64,000 nucleotides of DNA from Rhodocista pekingensis (GTDB lineage: Bacteria; Pseudomonadota; Alphaproteobacteria; Azospirillales; Azospirillaceae), in assembly GCF_042665545.1 (NCBI RefSeq), contig NZ_JBHTCM010000010.1:310001-374000 (forward strand). The letters are read 5' to 3'. A model generated the notes under the pieces. The model was not told the origin of the DNA and did not search any database. It saw only the letters and a program-made list of their open reading frames with translations. The stretch's first letter is position 1; each line of letters begins with the position of its first letter. A program made the position numbers and the translations under genes. This document shows positions 35,191-49,905 of this stretch, in pieces.

Positions 35191-35664
35191 TCCCGGGAAC
35201 CCTTGCGATACGACCGGATGGTCGAGAATGCCCTGCGCGGCGTGGTGCGCGAAGCCCTGACCGAGGTCCAGGAAGACGGCCTGCCCGGGGAGCATCATTT
35301 CTACGTCACCTTCCGCACCGACGGAGCCGGCGTGAAGATCCCGGACTATCTGCGGGAGCAGTATCCGGGCGATATGACGATCGTCCTGCAATACCAGTTC
35401 TACGGGCTGGAGGTGACGGCCCAGGGCTTCTGCGTCACGCTGAGCTTCGGCGGGGTGCATGAGCGGCTGGTCATCCCCTTCGCCGCCATCACCGGCTTCG
35501 CCGACCCCTCCGTCAATTTCGGCCTGAAGTTCCAGGGCACCGAGGACGGGGCGGCCGGGGAGGACGAGACGACCGAGGAGGAGATGGCGGCGGATGACGA
35601 CACGCCGGCGGAGGAATCCCGCACGGGGACCGTCGTCGCGCTGGACGCCTTCCGCAAGAAGTAG
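35191..35664 (+). CDS. sspB: SspB, adaptor delivering ssrA-tagged proteins to ClpXP
   Basis: A 157-residue alpha-type SspB. The substrate-binding domain (about residues 1-110) includes GVVREALTEV, HHFYVTFRTDGAGVKIPDYL and MTIVLQYQFYGLEV. An acidic, disordered linker (about 115-145) leads to the C-terminal ClpX-docking motif VVALDAFRKK, nearly the same as the VSLDQFRKK tail of the Caulobacter protein. The ATG at 35191 gives the best N terminus; an in-frame ATG at 35164 is possible. It starts about 50 bases after ssrA, so the tag RNA and the adaptor that reads the tag are neighbours. Confidence 0.95.
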   Translation, partial: SREPLRYDRMVENALRGVVREALTEVQEDGLPGEHHFYVTFRTDGAGVKIPDYLREQYPGDMTIVLQYQFYGLEVTAQGFCVTLSFGGVHERLVIPFAAITGFADPSVNFGLKFQGTEDGAAGEDETTEEEMAADDDTPAEESRTGTVVALDAFRKK

Positions 35665-35676
35665 CGGCAGCCCGGC

Positions 35677-36048
35677 ATGCCGGTGTCGCGCGACTATCTC
35701 GACCATGTGCTGGAGCTGCTGAGCCCGCTGGGACCGGTCAAGGCGCGCGCCATGTTCGGCGGCTGCTCGCTGTCCCTGGACGGTGCCAGCTTCGCGCTGA
35801 TCGCCGACGACGTACTCTATCTCAAGGCCGACGCGCAGAACCGGCCCGCCTTCGAGGCGGCCGGCTGCCGGCCCTTTGCCCCGTTCGAGGACAGGCCGCA
35901 GCAGACCATGTCCTACTATCCGCCGCCGGAGACCGCCTTCGACGACGCCGACGAACTCATGGCCTGGGCCCGCCCGGCCGTATCGGCGGCGCTGCGGGCC
36001 AGGGCAGCGAAGAAGCCCGCCCGCCCGAAGAAGCGCACGCCGGCCTGA
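35677..36048 (+). CDS. TfoX N-terminal domain protein
   Basis: A 123-residue protein made of a TfoX/Sxy N-terminal domain (about residues 5-105): LLSPLGPVKARAMFGGCSLS near the start, then FALIADDVLYLKAD and a C-terminal helical part ending in a Lys/Arg-rich tail (AAKKPARPKKRTPA). In gammaproteobacteria the full-length relative regulates competence. Single-domain forms like this have no settled function. It starts 12 bases after sspB, so it is probably co-transcribed. Confidence 0.85.
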   Translation: MPVSRDYLDHVLELLSPLGPVKARAMFGGCSLSLDGASFALIADDVLYLKADAQNRPAFEAAGCRPFAPFEDRPQQTMSYYPPPETAFDDADELMAWARPAVSAALRARAAKKPARPKKRTPA

Positions 36049-36112
36049 CCGCCCCTGTCGCCGCCCCCGTCCCCGATACAACCAGGCCCGATACGGCAAG
36101 GCCCGATATGGG

Positions 36113-36150
36113 AAAGGGGCGGGCGACCCGCCGGTCCCCCGCCCCTCTTT
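36113..36150. terminator. Bidirectional terminator between the TfoX-N gene and rpoD
   Basis: AAAGGGGCGGG (36113-36123) pairs with CCCGCCCC then T's (36138-36150). It ends in CTCTTT on the plus strand and CCTTTCCC on the minus strand. It lies between the two converging genes. Confidence 0.6.
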
Positions 36151-36216
36151 CCGTCCCGTGCCCCCCATCCTGCCGGCGACATTGCCGTCGCCGGAGATGG
36201 GGCTTCCGGTATCAGG

Positions 36217-38163
<1,947 letters not shown>

Positions 38164-38284
38164 TATGTCGATGCCCCCGCACTCACTCCGCTTGAACCCG
38201 TAAACGCTTCGAGGCGACTCGGGCAACAGCCCGGCCGCAGAGATGACCGCACTTGCTCAAACTGCCTGCACGGCGGCGACCGAC

Positions 38285-38302
38285 TGTGTTCCGGAGAACA
38301 CA
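38285..38302. promoter_or_regulatory. Perfect inverted repeat upstream of rpoD
   Basis: TGTGTTC-CGGA-GAACACA, a 7-bp perfect dyad, lies 122 bases before the rpoD start in the dnaG-rpoD gap. The spacing and symmetry look like an operator for a dimeric repressor. It is not the alphaproteobacterial LexA form (GTTC-N7-GTTC). Confidence 0.45.
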
Positions 38303-38355
38303 CTTCGGCGAACGTGAAAGGCCGGGCCGGACGGATCCCGCCTTGCCCTCATGAC

Positions 38356-40218
38356 CTAATCGTCCAGATCGGTGGAACCGGCCGAATGTCCACGGCGCCG
38401 CAACGCCTCCTGCCGGAGTGCCTGGACCCGCGCGAGGTTCTCCTGGCTGAACTGTTCAGCCAGCCTCCGCTCGGCATCCCGCAACTCGGCCTGGAGCGCC
38501 ACTTCCTGGGAATTCAGCCAAACTCCTTGCCAGCCGGTCCTTGCGGCATCGATCGACGCTCCGGGGTGCGCGAATCGGGGCGCGTCTGCACTCAGCAGAC
38601 CATCCAGCGTCTCGGACAAACCGCGGGAAGACAAGTGGCTATGTAATTCGGCGGCGTCAAGGGCGGAATTCGCCGTCATCACCTCGACCATCGCGCAACG
38701 CAGGGTCTCCAGCGCCGGCGTGGCGAAGACCGCCTCGGCCAGTTGCTCGCCGAGTTCCTCGAACAGCGCGGGGTGGTGCAGGATCGGCAGCAGCAGCAGC
38801 CGCTCCATCTGGCGCGGTTCGGTGCGGATCAGACCGCTGCGGAAACGGGCGTCGTAGAGCGGGCTGACCGGCAGCCCGTCCACCGGCGGCCGCATCCCGC
38901 GGCGCCCCGCCCCGGCCCGCCCCCCCCGTCCGCCCCGGCCCTGGCGGGCAGCGGCGAACAGGCGGTCGCGCATGTCCTGTTCATAGGCGCGGCGGACGCG
39001 CGCGTCCTGGATGGCCGCACAGCGGGCGGCCAGCGCCGCCTCCAGCCCGGCCCGCGCGTCGGGCTGGGCGAGGTCGCGGCCCTGCGCCTCCAGGTCCCAG
39101 AGCACGTCGGCGAGCGGCCGGGCGCGGTCCAGCACCGCCTGGAAGGCGGCGGCCCCGCCGGCCCGGATCAGGCTGTCGGGGTCCTCCTTCTCCGGCAGGA
39201 AGGCGACGCGGGCGGAATGGTCCGGCAGCAGCAGCGGCAGGATGCGCTCCACCGCCCGGGCCGCCGCGCGGCGGCCGGCGCTGTCGCCGTCGAAGCAGAG
39301 GACGGGCGTGCGCCGCCCCTCCGGCGCCAGCTTCCACAGTTCCAGGATCTGCGCCTCGGTCAGGGCCGTGCCCAGCGGCGCCACCGCCCCGTCGAAGCCG
39401 GCCGTGACGCAGGAGATCACGTCCATGTAGCCTTCGGTGACGATGACCGGGCGTCCTTCCACCGCGGCCTGCCGGGCGCGGGAGAGGTTGTAGAGGATGT
39501 TCCCCTTGTGGAAGAGGGGCGTGTCGCCGGAATTGATGTATTTCGGCCCGTCGCCGGACAGCAGCCGGGCGCCGAAGGCGACCACCCGGCCGCGCCGGTC
39601 GGTGACCGGGAAGATCACCCGGTTCCAGAAGAAGGCGCGGGCCCCGCGGCCGGGCTCCGGCCGCTTGAACAGCCCGGCCTCGATCATGTCGGCCTCGGCA
39701 TAGCCGGCCTGCTCCAGCTCGGCCCGCAGCCCGGCCCCGTCATGCGGGGCGTAGCCCAGGCGGAAGCGGGCGATGGTGTCGTCGTCCAGGCCGCGGCCGC
39801 GCAGATACTCCAGCGCCTGCCGCCCGGCCGGCAGGCCGAGCTGCTGCTCGAAATGGCGGGTGGCGCGCTCGACCAGATCGAACAGCGACTTCTGCCGCTC
39901 GAACCGCGCCACCGCCTCGGGCGACGCCTTCGGCACGGTAAGGCCGGCCTCCCCCGCCAGCAGCTCCACCGCCTCCATGAAGGAGAGGTTGTCGTGGCGC
40001 ATGACGAAGGCGATGGCGTCGCCGTGCGCGCCGCAGCCGAAGCAGTGGAAGAAGCCCTTCGCGTCGTTGACGTAGAAGCTGGGCGTCTTCTCCTTGTGGA
40101 AGGGGCACGGCGCCTTGAACTCGTGGCCCGCGCGGATCAGCCGCATCCGCTTCATCACCACGTCGGACAGCGACAGGCGCGCGCGCAGCTCTTCCAGGAA
40201 GTTGGGCGGCAGGGCCAT
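38356..40218 (-). CDS. dnaG: DNA primase
   Basis: Makes RNA primers at the replication fork. The 620 residues comprise the CHC2 zinc finger (C38, H41, C59, C62: CPFHKEKTPSFYVNDAKG, then FHCFGCG), the catalytic N-terminal domain, the TOPRIM core with VTEGYMDVISC (about 256-266) and CFDGDSAGRRA (about 302-312), and the helicase-binding C-terminal domain. A Gly/Arg-rich linker lies near residue 430. ATG 40218 is the family start; the upstream open frame is not conserved sequence. It lies between yqeY and rpoD on the same strand. Confidence 0.96.
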   Translation of the reverse strand: MALPPNFLEELRARLSLSDVVMKRMRLIRAGHEFKAPCPFHKEKTPSFYVNDAKGFFHCFGCGAHGDAIAFVMRHDNLSFMEAVELLAGEAGLTVPKASPEAVARFERQKSLFDLVERATRHFEQQLGLPAGRQALEYLRGRGLDDDTIARFRLGYAPHDGAGLRAELEQAGYAEADMIEAGLFKRPEPGRGARAFFWNRVIFPVTDRRGRVVAFGARLLSGDGPKYINSGDTPLFHKGNILYNLSRARQAAVEGRPVIVTEGYMDVISCVTAGFDGAVAPLGTALTEAQILELWKLAPEGRRTPVLCFDGDSAGRRAAARAVERILPLLLPDHSARVAFLPEKEDPDSLIRAGGAAAFQAVLDRARPLADVLWDLEAQGRDLAQPDARAGLEAALAARCAAIQDARVRRAYEQDMRDRLFAAARQGRGGRGGRAGAGRRGMRPPVDGLPVSPLYDARFRSGLIRTEPRQMERLLLLPILHHPALFEELGEQLAEAVFATPALETLRCAMVEVMTANSALDAAELHSHLSSRGLSETLDGLLSADAPRFAHPGASIDAARTGWQGVWLNSQEVALQAELRDAERRLAEQFSQENLARVQALRQEALRRRGHSAGSTDLDD

Positions 40219-40337
40219 GACGATGCCTAGGGGCAAGGGGGGCGACGGCAGGGGGCGGATGCGGCCGCGCATGCCGGGCAAGGAATGAGCATACGCCCCG
40301 GGCCGGGTGCCGCGCCATGCGGCCCGGCCCGGCAGGC

Positions 40338-40371
40338 GCACTTATCCCCAGGTCACACACTTATCCCCAGG
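40338..40371. repeat. Tandem DnaA-box-like repeats before dnaG
   Basis: CACTTATCCCCAGGT occurs twice as a perfect direct repeat (40338-40352 and 40357-40371, period 19 bases). Each contains TTATCCCCA, one base from the DnaA box TTATCCACA. They sit about 120 bases upstream of the dnaG start, between yqeY and dnaG. Confidence 0.6.
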
Positions 40372-40404
40372 TGCAGCGCGACCGGCCCGGGGTCGCGGCG
40401 GGGC

Positions 40405-40863
40405 TCAGCAGGCGAGCTTTTCCCGCACGATGCCGCTGGCGCGGGCGAAATCCATCTGGCCGGCATAGCGGCTGCGCAGTTCGGCCATGACCCGGCCCAT
40501 GTCCTTGACCCCGGCGGCGCCGATCTCTTCCGCCAGGGTGGCGACGACGGCTCGGATCTCCTCGTCGTCGAGCTGCTTCGGCATGAAGCGCTCGATCACG
40601 GTGATCTCCTCGCGCTCCTGCTGGGCCAGCTCGATCCGGCCGCCCTGCTCGTAGAGTTCGATGGATTCGCGGCGCTGCTTCACCATCGTCTGCAACATCG
40701 AGAGGATCTCCGTCTCGTCGATGCCGTCGGGGATGCCACGGCCGCGGGCGGCGATGTCCCGGTCCTTCAGGGCCGCGAGGATCAGCCGCACCGTAGCGAC
40801 AGCGCGTTGGTCCTTGGCGCGCATGGCCTCCTTCAAGGCCTCGTTGAGCCGCGTGCGCAGCAT
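40405..40863 (-). CDS. GatB/YqeY domain protein
   Basis: A 152-residue YqeY-family protein resembling the C-terminal tRNA-binding tail of the amidotransferase subunit GatB. Motifs: LRTRLNEALKEAMRAKDQRA at the N terminus, VKQRRESIELYEQGGRIEL, QEREEITVIERFMPKQL, and GAAGVKDMGRVMAELRSRYA. Function is uncertain; a role in aminoacyl-tRNA quality is often suggested. In alphaproteobacteria it is commonly the first gene of a yqeY-dnaG-rpoD series, as here. It is divergent from carA. Confidence 0.92.
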   Translation of the reverse strand: MLRTRLNEALKEAMRAKDQRAVATVRLILAALKDRDIAARGRGIPDGIDETEILSMLQTMVKQRRESIELYEQGGRIELAQQEREEITVIERFMPKQLDDEEIRAVVATLAEEIGAAGVKDMGRVMAELRSRYAGQMDFARASGIVREKLAC

Positions 40864-41153
40864 CGTTCAGTACCTCATTGCCGGAATATGCCGGACTTTA
40901 CGCAAACTTGCGGTTAACCGCCAGTCCGGAACGGCGGCTCCGCCGGCACCCCGGTTGACCCGGCGGCGCCGCTTGTCTATCTCACGGAACGAGCGGGACG
41001 CCGGCCATTCCGATGGCCCGCCGGCCCGGACGGGCGGTCCCGTCAGGCCGGCGGCATGGCCGCCATGCGACGGACGCGCCCGCACGGATGCCCCCTCGCG
41101 GGGACGTCCGGTCTATATGATCGCCGGTTTCCCAGAAGGTAAGGGCCCCACCG
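40864..41153. other. Divergent intergenic region, yqeY / carA
   Basis: About 290 bases with short inverted repeats and the carA promoter element at 41100-41118. No gene is supported. Confidence 0.45.
41100..41118 (+). promoter_or_regulatory. Promoter element of carA (shared with carB)
   Basis: GGGGACG, four bases, then GTCTATAT, ending 35 bases before the carA ATG. The same spaced sequence occurs before carB (44333-44351). TATATG here probably serves as the -10. Confidence 0.6.
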
Positions 41154-42347
<1,194 letters not shown>

Positions 42348-42380
42348 GCCCGCAGGGCCACCAGCAGGGCACGACGAACG

Positions 42381-42409
42381 ACGGCGGGACCCGCGGGTCC
42401 CGCCGTTTC
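42381..42409 (+). terminator. Terminator after carA
   Basis: ACGGCGGGACC / GGTCCCGCCGT perfect stem (42381-42406) followed by TT, 33 bases past the carA stop and ahead of the converging DUF3618 gene. Confidence 0.7.
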
Positions 42410-42426
42410 CATGTGCGCGCCCCGGA

Positions 42427-43068
42427 TCAGGAGCGGCCGGGATCGCGGTATTTCGGGTCCGTCGCCTCCTGCGCGGTGGAGTGGCCGCCGGCGCGGTAGC
42501 CGACGACATCCTCGGCCATCGGCGGCCTGCTGCCGGCTCTCGTCGCCCCCGCTCCAGCGGCCGCGCCGGCCGTTGCCGCCGCAGCAGCAGGGCCGGTGTC
42601 CGCCCCGCTCCGGTCGCTGTCGCGGAACGCCTCGGCAGCATCGCGGGCCGACTGCGTGCCGGGCTGCCGGCCGATGATCTCGTCCGCACCGGGCGAACGG
42701 CCGGGCCGGGCCGACCGTCCGTCATCCTCGACATGGCTGTGGTGTGTTTCCGCCCGCGGGTCCGGTCCCAGGCGCCGGCGCATCGGCGTATAGCGCGACA
42801 CCGACCCGGATGACGGATGGCGGGTCATCTCCCAGGCCAGCCACGCCACACCGACACCGATGAGGGCGAGCGGCAGCGGGTTGCGCGCGACCACGTCCAG
42901 CACATCCTCGGTCATGGCGCGGCCGCGACGGCTGGTGCGCACCCAGGTCACCGCCCCGTCGAGCAGGCTTTCCGGTTGCAGGCGCCGCTCGATCTCCGCC
43001 GCCGTGCGGCTCATGTCGCGGCGGGTCTCCTCGATCTCCCGCTCGATCTCCTCGGACCGTGTGGTCAT
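42427..43068 (-). CDS. DUF3618 membrane protein
   Basis: A 213-residue protein. The N terminus (residues 1-45, EEIEREIEETRRDMSRTAAE) is the charged amphipathic helix of DUF3618, followed by one membrane helix (about 62-80, NPLPLALIGVGVAWLAWEM) and a long disordered tail with an Ala-rich stretch. The family is frequent in alphaproteobacteria near phage-holin-like and stress-envelope proteins; its function is unknown. No such partner is next to it here. Confidence 0.85.
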   Translation of the reverse strand: MTTRSEEIEREIEETRRDMSRTAAEIERRLQPESLLDGAVTWVRTSRRGRAMTEDVLDVVARNPLPLALIGVGVAWLAWEMTRHPSSGSVSRYTPMRRRLGPDPRAETHHSHVEDDGRSARPGRSPGADEIIGRQPGTQSARDAAEAFRDSDRSGADTGPAAAAATAGAAAGAGATRAGSRPPMAEDVVGYRAGGHSTAQEATDPKYRDPGRS

Positions 43069-43287
43069 GGCTGTTCCTCCGCAGTCTTTCTTCCAGGCGC
43101 TGTCTTCCGGGGGGCCGGCAGCGGCCTCCCCCGTCGGCAGGGGAAACAGCCGGAAGCGGCTTCCGTCCCGGCGCCGGATCGCGGCCGGCTATCCGAAGGA
43201 ATCTGCGGGGCACCGATGGATCATGTTAAGTTCTGGTAAAATGTTTGTGGACGATCATACGTCCCGCGTCAGGTGAACGAGGCATTA

Positions 43288-43629
43288 ATGGGCGTTTTCG
43301 ACTTCCTCAAGGTCACGGTCGTCGAGAAGACGGTCGTCGCCAGCTACAAGGCGGCCCTGACCGTGGACGGGAAGCCCCTGCCCGTCGCCAATCTCGGCAT
43401 GGACAGCGTCACGGCCGGCGCGCCCGGAAAGCTGAAGCAGGGCCAGCGGGTGACCTTCGCCCTGGCCCTGACGGACCCGAAGGAAAGCCTGTCGATCCGC
43501 GGCACCGGCGTGGTCGCCAGCGTGGACAAGGCCCAGGCGAAGATCCAGTTCCAGGGCCTGCCGGACCAGACGCGCCAGCAGGTCGCCCGTTTCCTGGCCC
43601 GCTACCTGATCAACCGTCCCGCCTCCTGA
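43288..43629 (+). CDS. PilZ-like domain protein, 113 aa
   Basis: A small soluble protein starting at ATG 43288 (GAGG six bases before; a GTG at 43273 is also in frame). The pattern of an N-terminal strand, NLGMDSVTAG, KLKQGQRVTFALAL, then GTGVVASVDKAQAKIQFQGL and a C-terminal helix resembles a PilZ beta-barrel. The RxxxR motif needed for c-di-GMP binding is not visible, so it would be a non-canonical member. The family call is an inference from pattern. Confidence 0.55.
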   Translation: MGVFDFLKVTVVEKTVVASYKAALTVDGKPLPVANLGMDSVTAGAPGKLKQGQRVTFALALTDPKESLSIRGTGVVASVDKAQAKIQFQGLPDQTRQQVARFLARYLINRPAS

Positions 43630-43712
43630 CCGGGCGGGAGTGCCGCCTGTCCGGCCGGCCGGCCGGCTGCTATCATGCCGCCCCGGCATGGATATTCTGC
43701 GGATCGCGGGTG

Positions 43713-44231
43713 ATGGGACGAGGGGCGGGAACGACAGGCATTCCGGTGCGGGGCGCCGCCGCGCTGCTGGCGGCCCTGCTCCTGCCGACCGTTGTCCTGC
43801 CGCCGACGCCCGCCATGGCGTCGGAACGGTTGAAGATGCAGCGCACGCACGACGGGGATGTGCGCGCCCTGCCCTACGATCCCGATCCCCCGCCCGCCGT
43901 CGCGGAGCCGCGGCCGCCCTGGCAGTCGAAGAACCGCATCGTCTACGCCTTCGACCGGCCGGCGCGTTCCCGCCTCGCCTACTCCGCGGAACTGAGCACC
44001 GCTTGCCGCCGCGGTGAGTTCCTGCAACGGGTGGACATGCTCTACCGCGCCTTCGGGCCCGGCGAGCAGCCGCTGGGCGTCGCCTACGGGGCCATGGCGA
44101 TCAACCTGATCGACCCGAAGCGCCGGCGGCAGGCCGACATGGTCTATTTCTTCCACCGCCAGGACACGGGCCGCTGCGCCGTCTATGAGGCGCGGCAGGA
44201 GACTCTGCGGCCCTGGTTCGTCGGCCCCTGA
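43713..44231 (+). CDS. Secreted hypothetical protein, 172 aa
   Basis: The ATG at 43713 gives a clear signal peptide (hydrophobic core about residues 14-30, cleavage likely after PAMA at about 36). The mature part has no family I recognise: a proline-rich stretch (DPDPPPAVAEPRPP), then a beta-rich domain with YAFDRPARSRLAYSAELSTA and two cysteines (TACRRGEF, GRCAVYEA) that could form a disulfide in the periplasm. It stands alone between the PilZ-like gene and carB. Confidence 0.65.
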   Translation: MGRGAGTTGIPVRGAAALLAALLLPTVVLPPTPAMASERLKMQRTHDGDVRALPYDPDPPPAVAEPRPPWQSKNRIVYAFDRPARSRLAYSAELSTACRRGEFLQRVDMLYRAFGPGEQPLGVAYGAMAINLIDPKRRRQADMVYFFHRQDTGRCAVYEARQETLRPWFVGP

Positions 44232-44332
44232 GGCGGTCCCTGAGGCGGCCCCCGCTCCGGCAGCGGGGTCCCCGCCGGAGCAGGCCGGAGGGCGACTGCA
44301 TCGCAGGGCGGCATCCTCGACGCTTCCCACCC

Positions 44333-44351
44333 GGGGACGCGCCGTCTATAT
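44333..44351 (+). promoter_or_regulatory. Promoter element of carB (shared with carA)
   Basis: GGGGACG-N4-GTCTATAT, the same as before carA, here 100 bases before the carB start. A long hairpin follows directly downstream. Confidence 0.6.
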
Positions 44352-44365
44352 AGGTCGGTCAGCCG

Positions 44366-44413
44366 AAGCATCCCCCGCGCCCTGGCCTTCGGTCCGGGGC
44401 GGAGGATGCTTTT
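44366..44413 (+). terminator. Hairpin with UUCG loop and T-run in the carB leader
   Basis: AAGCATCC (44366-44373) pairs with GGATGCTT (44404-44411). The interior CCGC/GCGG and GGCC-TTCG-GTCC extend the stem to a C(UUCG)G tetraloop, and TTTT overlaps the end. It lies downstream of the putative -10, so it could attenuate carB as well as terminate upstream transcripts. Confidence 0.6.
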
Positions 44414-44451
44414 GCGCGACCACGAAGACCCCATGACCGCGGCCTGATCCC

Positions 44452-47739
<3,288 letters not shown>

Positions 47740-47842
47740 GGGCTTGGGCCGGCGACGCGGGGAAACCCGCGTCGGCCGGTTCGTATTGTTCGGCAGCAAC
47801 CGTGTTCCGCAGGAACACTGTCCAGACGGGTAGCCTGACAAA

Positions 47843-48316
47843 ATGGAAAAAGTTCCGATGACGGCCCGGGGTTTCAACCGGCTGCAGGAAGAGCTGAAGC
47901 ACCTCAAGAGCGTCGAGCGGCCTGCCGTGATCAAAGCGATCGCCGAAGCACGCGAACACGGCGATCTGTCGGAGAACGCGGAATACCATGCCGCCCGTGA
48001 GCGCCAGAGCTTCATCGAAGGCCGCGTCATGGAACTGGAGGACAAGATCAGCCGGGCCGAGGTGATCGACCCGACGAAGCTGTCCGGCAGCGCCATCAAG
48101 TTCGGGGCCACCGTGACCCTGGCCGATGAGGACACCGACGAGGAGGTGACCTATCAGATCGTCGGCCAGGATGAGAGCGACATCAAGGCGGGTTTCATCT
48201 CCATCACCAGCCCGCTGGCCCGCGCCCTGATCGGCAAGCAGGTCGGCGACAGCGTGGAGGTGACCACGCCCGGCGGCTCGAAGAGCTACGAGATCACCGG
48301 AATCCAGTTCAAGTAG
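47843..48316 (+). CDS. greA: Transcription elongation factor GreA
   Basis: Rescues backtracked RNA polymerase by stimulating transcript cleavage. 157 residues, the standard length. The N-terminal coiled coil has LQEELKHLKSVERPAVIKAI, with the tip acidic residues in HGDLSENAEYHAARERQ; the C-terminal FKBP-like domain ends SYEITGIQFK. It starts 103 bases after carB. A GC hairpin lies just past the stop. Confidence 0.97.
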   Translation: MEKVPMTARGFNRLQEELKHLKSVERPAVIKAIAEAREHGDLSENAEYHAARERQSFIEGRVMELEDKISRAEVIDPTKLSGSAIKFGATVTLADEDTDEEVTYQIVGQDESDIKAGFISITSPLARALIGKQVGDSVEVTTPGGSKSYEITGIQFK

Positions 48317-48342
48317 CCGGCTCCGGCCCGCCCGCCCGCTCC

Positions 48343-48366
48343 GACGCCCGCCTCCTGGCGGGCGTC
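48343..48366 (+). terminator. Hairpin after greA
   Basis: GACGCCCGCC-TCCT-GGCGGGCGTC, a perfect 10-bp stem 26 bases past the greA stop. There is no T-run, but it is the only candidate terminator of carB-greA. Confidence 0.5.
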
Positions 48367-48451
48367 CGCGTCTGTGGGCCTTGCGCACCCTTGCGCCGAT
48401 GGCGGCCGGCGCCATCTCTGGGCGGACAGCGACCCCGGGAGCGCCCGCCGC

Positions 48452-49804
48452 ATGACCGCCAGAACGACGACGGCCACCGTGGTGGCGCGCCCTGTTGAGA
48501 CGGGGGACACGGAGACGGGGGGCGCGGAGGCGCCCCGGCCCTCCTTCGCGGAGGCGCTGCGCTTCTGGCTGAAGCTGGGCTTCATCAGCTTCGGCGGCCC
48601 GGCCGGACAGATCGCCCTGATGCAGACGGAACTGGTGGACAGGCGCGGCTGGATCGACCAGCGCCGCTTCCTGCACGGGCTGAACTTCTGCATGCTGCTG
48701 CCCGGTCCGGAGGCACAGCAGCTTGCGACCTATGTCGGCTGGCGGCTGCACGGCATCCCCGGCGGACTGGCGGCGGGCCTGCTGTTCATCCTGCCGGGGG
48801 CGCTGCTGCTGCTGGGCCTGTCCTGGCTGGCGGCGGCGCATGGCGATCTTGCCTGGGTCGAGGCGCTGTTCAACGGGGTGAAGCCGGTGGTGGTGGCGAT
48901 CGTCGCCGCCGCGCTCTGGCGCATCGGCGCCCGCACCCTGCGCGGCTGGCCGTCGCTCGCGCTGGCCGCCGCCGCATTCCTGGGCATCTACGCGCTGGAA
49001 GCCCCCTTCCCGCTGATCGTGCTGGCGGCCGCCTTCATCGGGGCCGGTGCCGCGGCCCTGGGGCACAGCCCCTTCGCCCTGCCCGGAGCGGCCGGGGAAG
49101 ACGGGCCGCTGCCGCCGGAGGCCCTGCCGGGTCCCCTGCGGCTGCTGAAACTGGCGGGACTGTTCCTGCTGCTGTGGGCAGTGCCGGTGGGGGCCGTGCT
49201 GGCCCTGGCCGGGACGGAACCCTATGCCGCCATCGCCGCCCTGTTCACCAAGGCCGCCTTCGTCACCTTCGGCGGCGCCTATGCCGTGCTGCCCTACATC
49301 GCCGAGGCCGGCGTCGCCCGGGGCTGGCTGACGCCCGACGACATGCTGAACGGCCTTGCGCTGGCCGAGAGCACGCCCGGCCCCCTGATCCTGGTGACGC
49401 AGTATGTCGGCTTCTTCGCCGGCTGGAGCACGCCGGGCGGCCTGCCGCCCGTCTGGGCCGGGGTGCTGGGCAGTGCGCTGACGCTGTACGTCACCTTCCT
49501 GCCCTGCTTCCTGTTCATCTTCGCTGGCGCCCCCTATGTGGAGACGCTGATCCGCAACCGGCTGGCCGCGGCCGCGCTGGCGGCCGTCACGGCGGCAGTC
49601 GTGGGGGTGATCCTGAACCTGGCGGTGTTCCTGGGAACCCACGTCTTCCTGCCGGAGCCGGGCCGGCCGGACCTGTTCGCCCTGGGGCTGGCGGCTGCGG
49701 GCCTGCTGGCGCTCCTGCGCCTGACCTGGCAGGTCCACTGGCTGGTGCTGGCGGGCGCCGCCGCCGGACTGGCCCGGGCGGCGGTGACGGGGGTGCTGCC
49801 GTGA
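48452..49804 (+). CDS. chrA: ChrA family chromate transporter
   Basis: A 450-residue membrane protein of the long, two-domain CHR family, which exports chromate. Each half has the CHR pattern: FGGPAGQIALMQTELVDRRG with LLPGPEAQQLATYVGWRLHG in the first half, and FGGAYAVLPYIAEAG with LAESTPGPLILVTQYVGFFA in the second. About ten to twelve membrane helices. ATG 48452 was chosen because the cytosolic Ala/Thr-rich N terminus leads straight into the first motif. No chrB regulator is adjacent. Many CHR members are of unproven substrate. Confidence 0.9.
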   Translation: MTARTTTATVVARPVETGDTETGGAEAPRPSFAEALRFWLKLGFISFGGPAGQIALMQTELVDRRGWIDQRRFLHGLNFCMLLPGPEAQQLATYVGWRLHGIPGGLAAGLLFILPGALLLLGLSWLAAAHGDLAWVEALFNGVKPVVVAIVAAALWRIGARTLRGWPSLALAAAAFLGIYALEAPFPLIVLAAAFIGAGAAALGHSPFALPGAAGEDGPLPPEALPGPLRLLKLAGLFLLLWAVPVGAVLALAGTEPYAAIAALFTKAAFVTFGGAYAVLPYIAEAGVARGWLTPDDMLNGLALAESTPGPLILVTQYVGFFAGWSTPGGLPPVWAGVLGSALTLYVTFLPCFLFIFAGAPYVETLIRNRLAAAALAAVTAAVVGVILNLAVFLGTHVFLPEPGRPDLFALGLAAAGLLALLRLTWQVHWLVLAGAAAGLARAAVTGVLP

Positions 49805-49905
49805 CGGTGCTGCCGTGATCCGGCGGCTGTAGAGGGAGCGGCTACGGGAGGACAGGGCCGGGAGCCGGCCCGGAGGGAACCGGGGCCGCGCTCACGCCAC
49901 CGCGC

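Noticed and set aside
38285..38302. LexA box before rpoD
   Set aside because: The dyad is GTTC-N4-GAAC. The alphaproteobacterial LexA site is a direct repeat GTTC-N7-GTTC, which is not present there.
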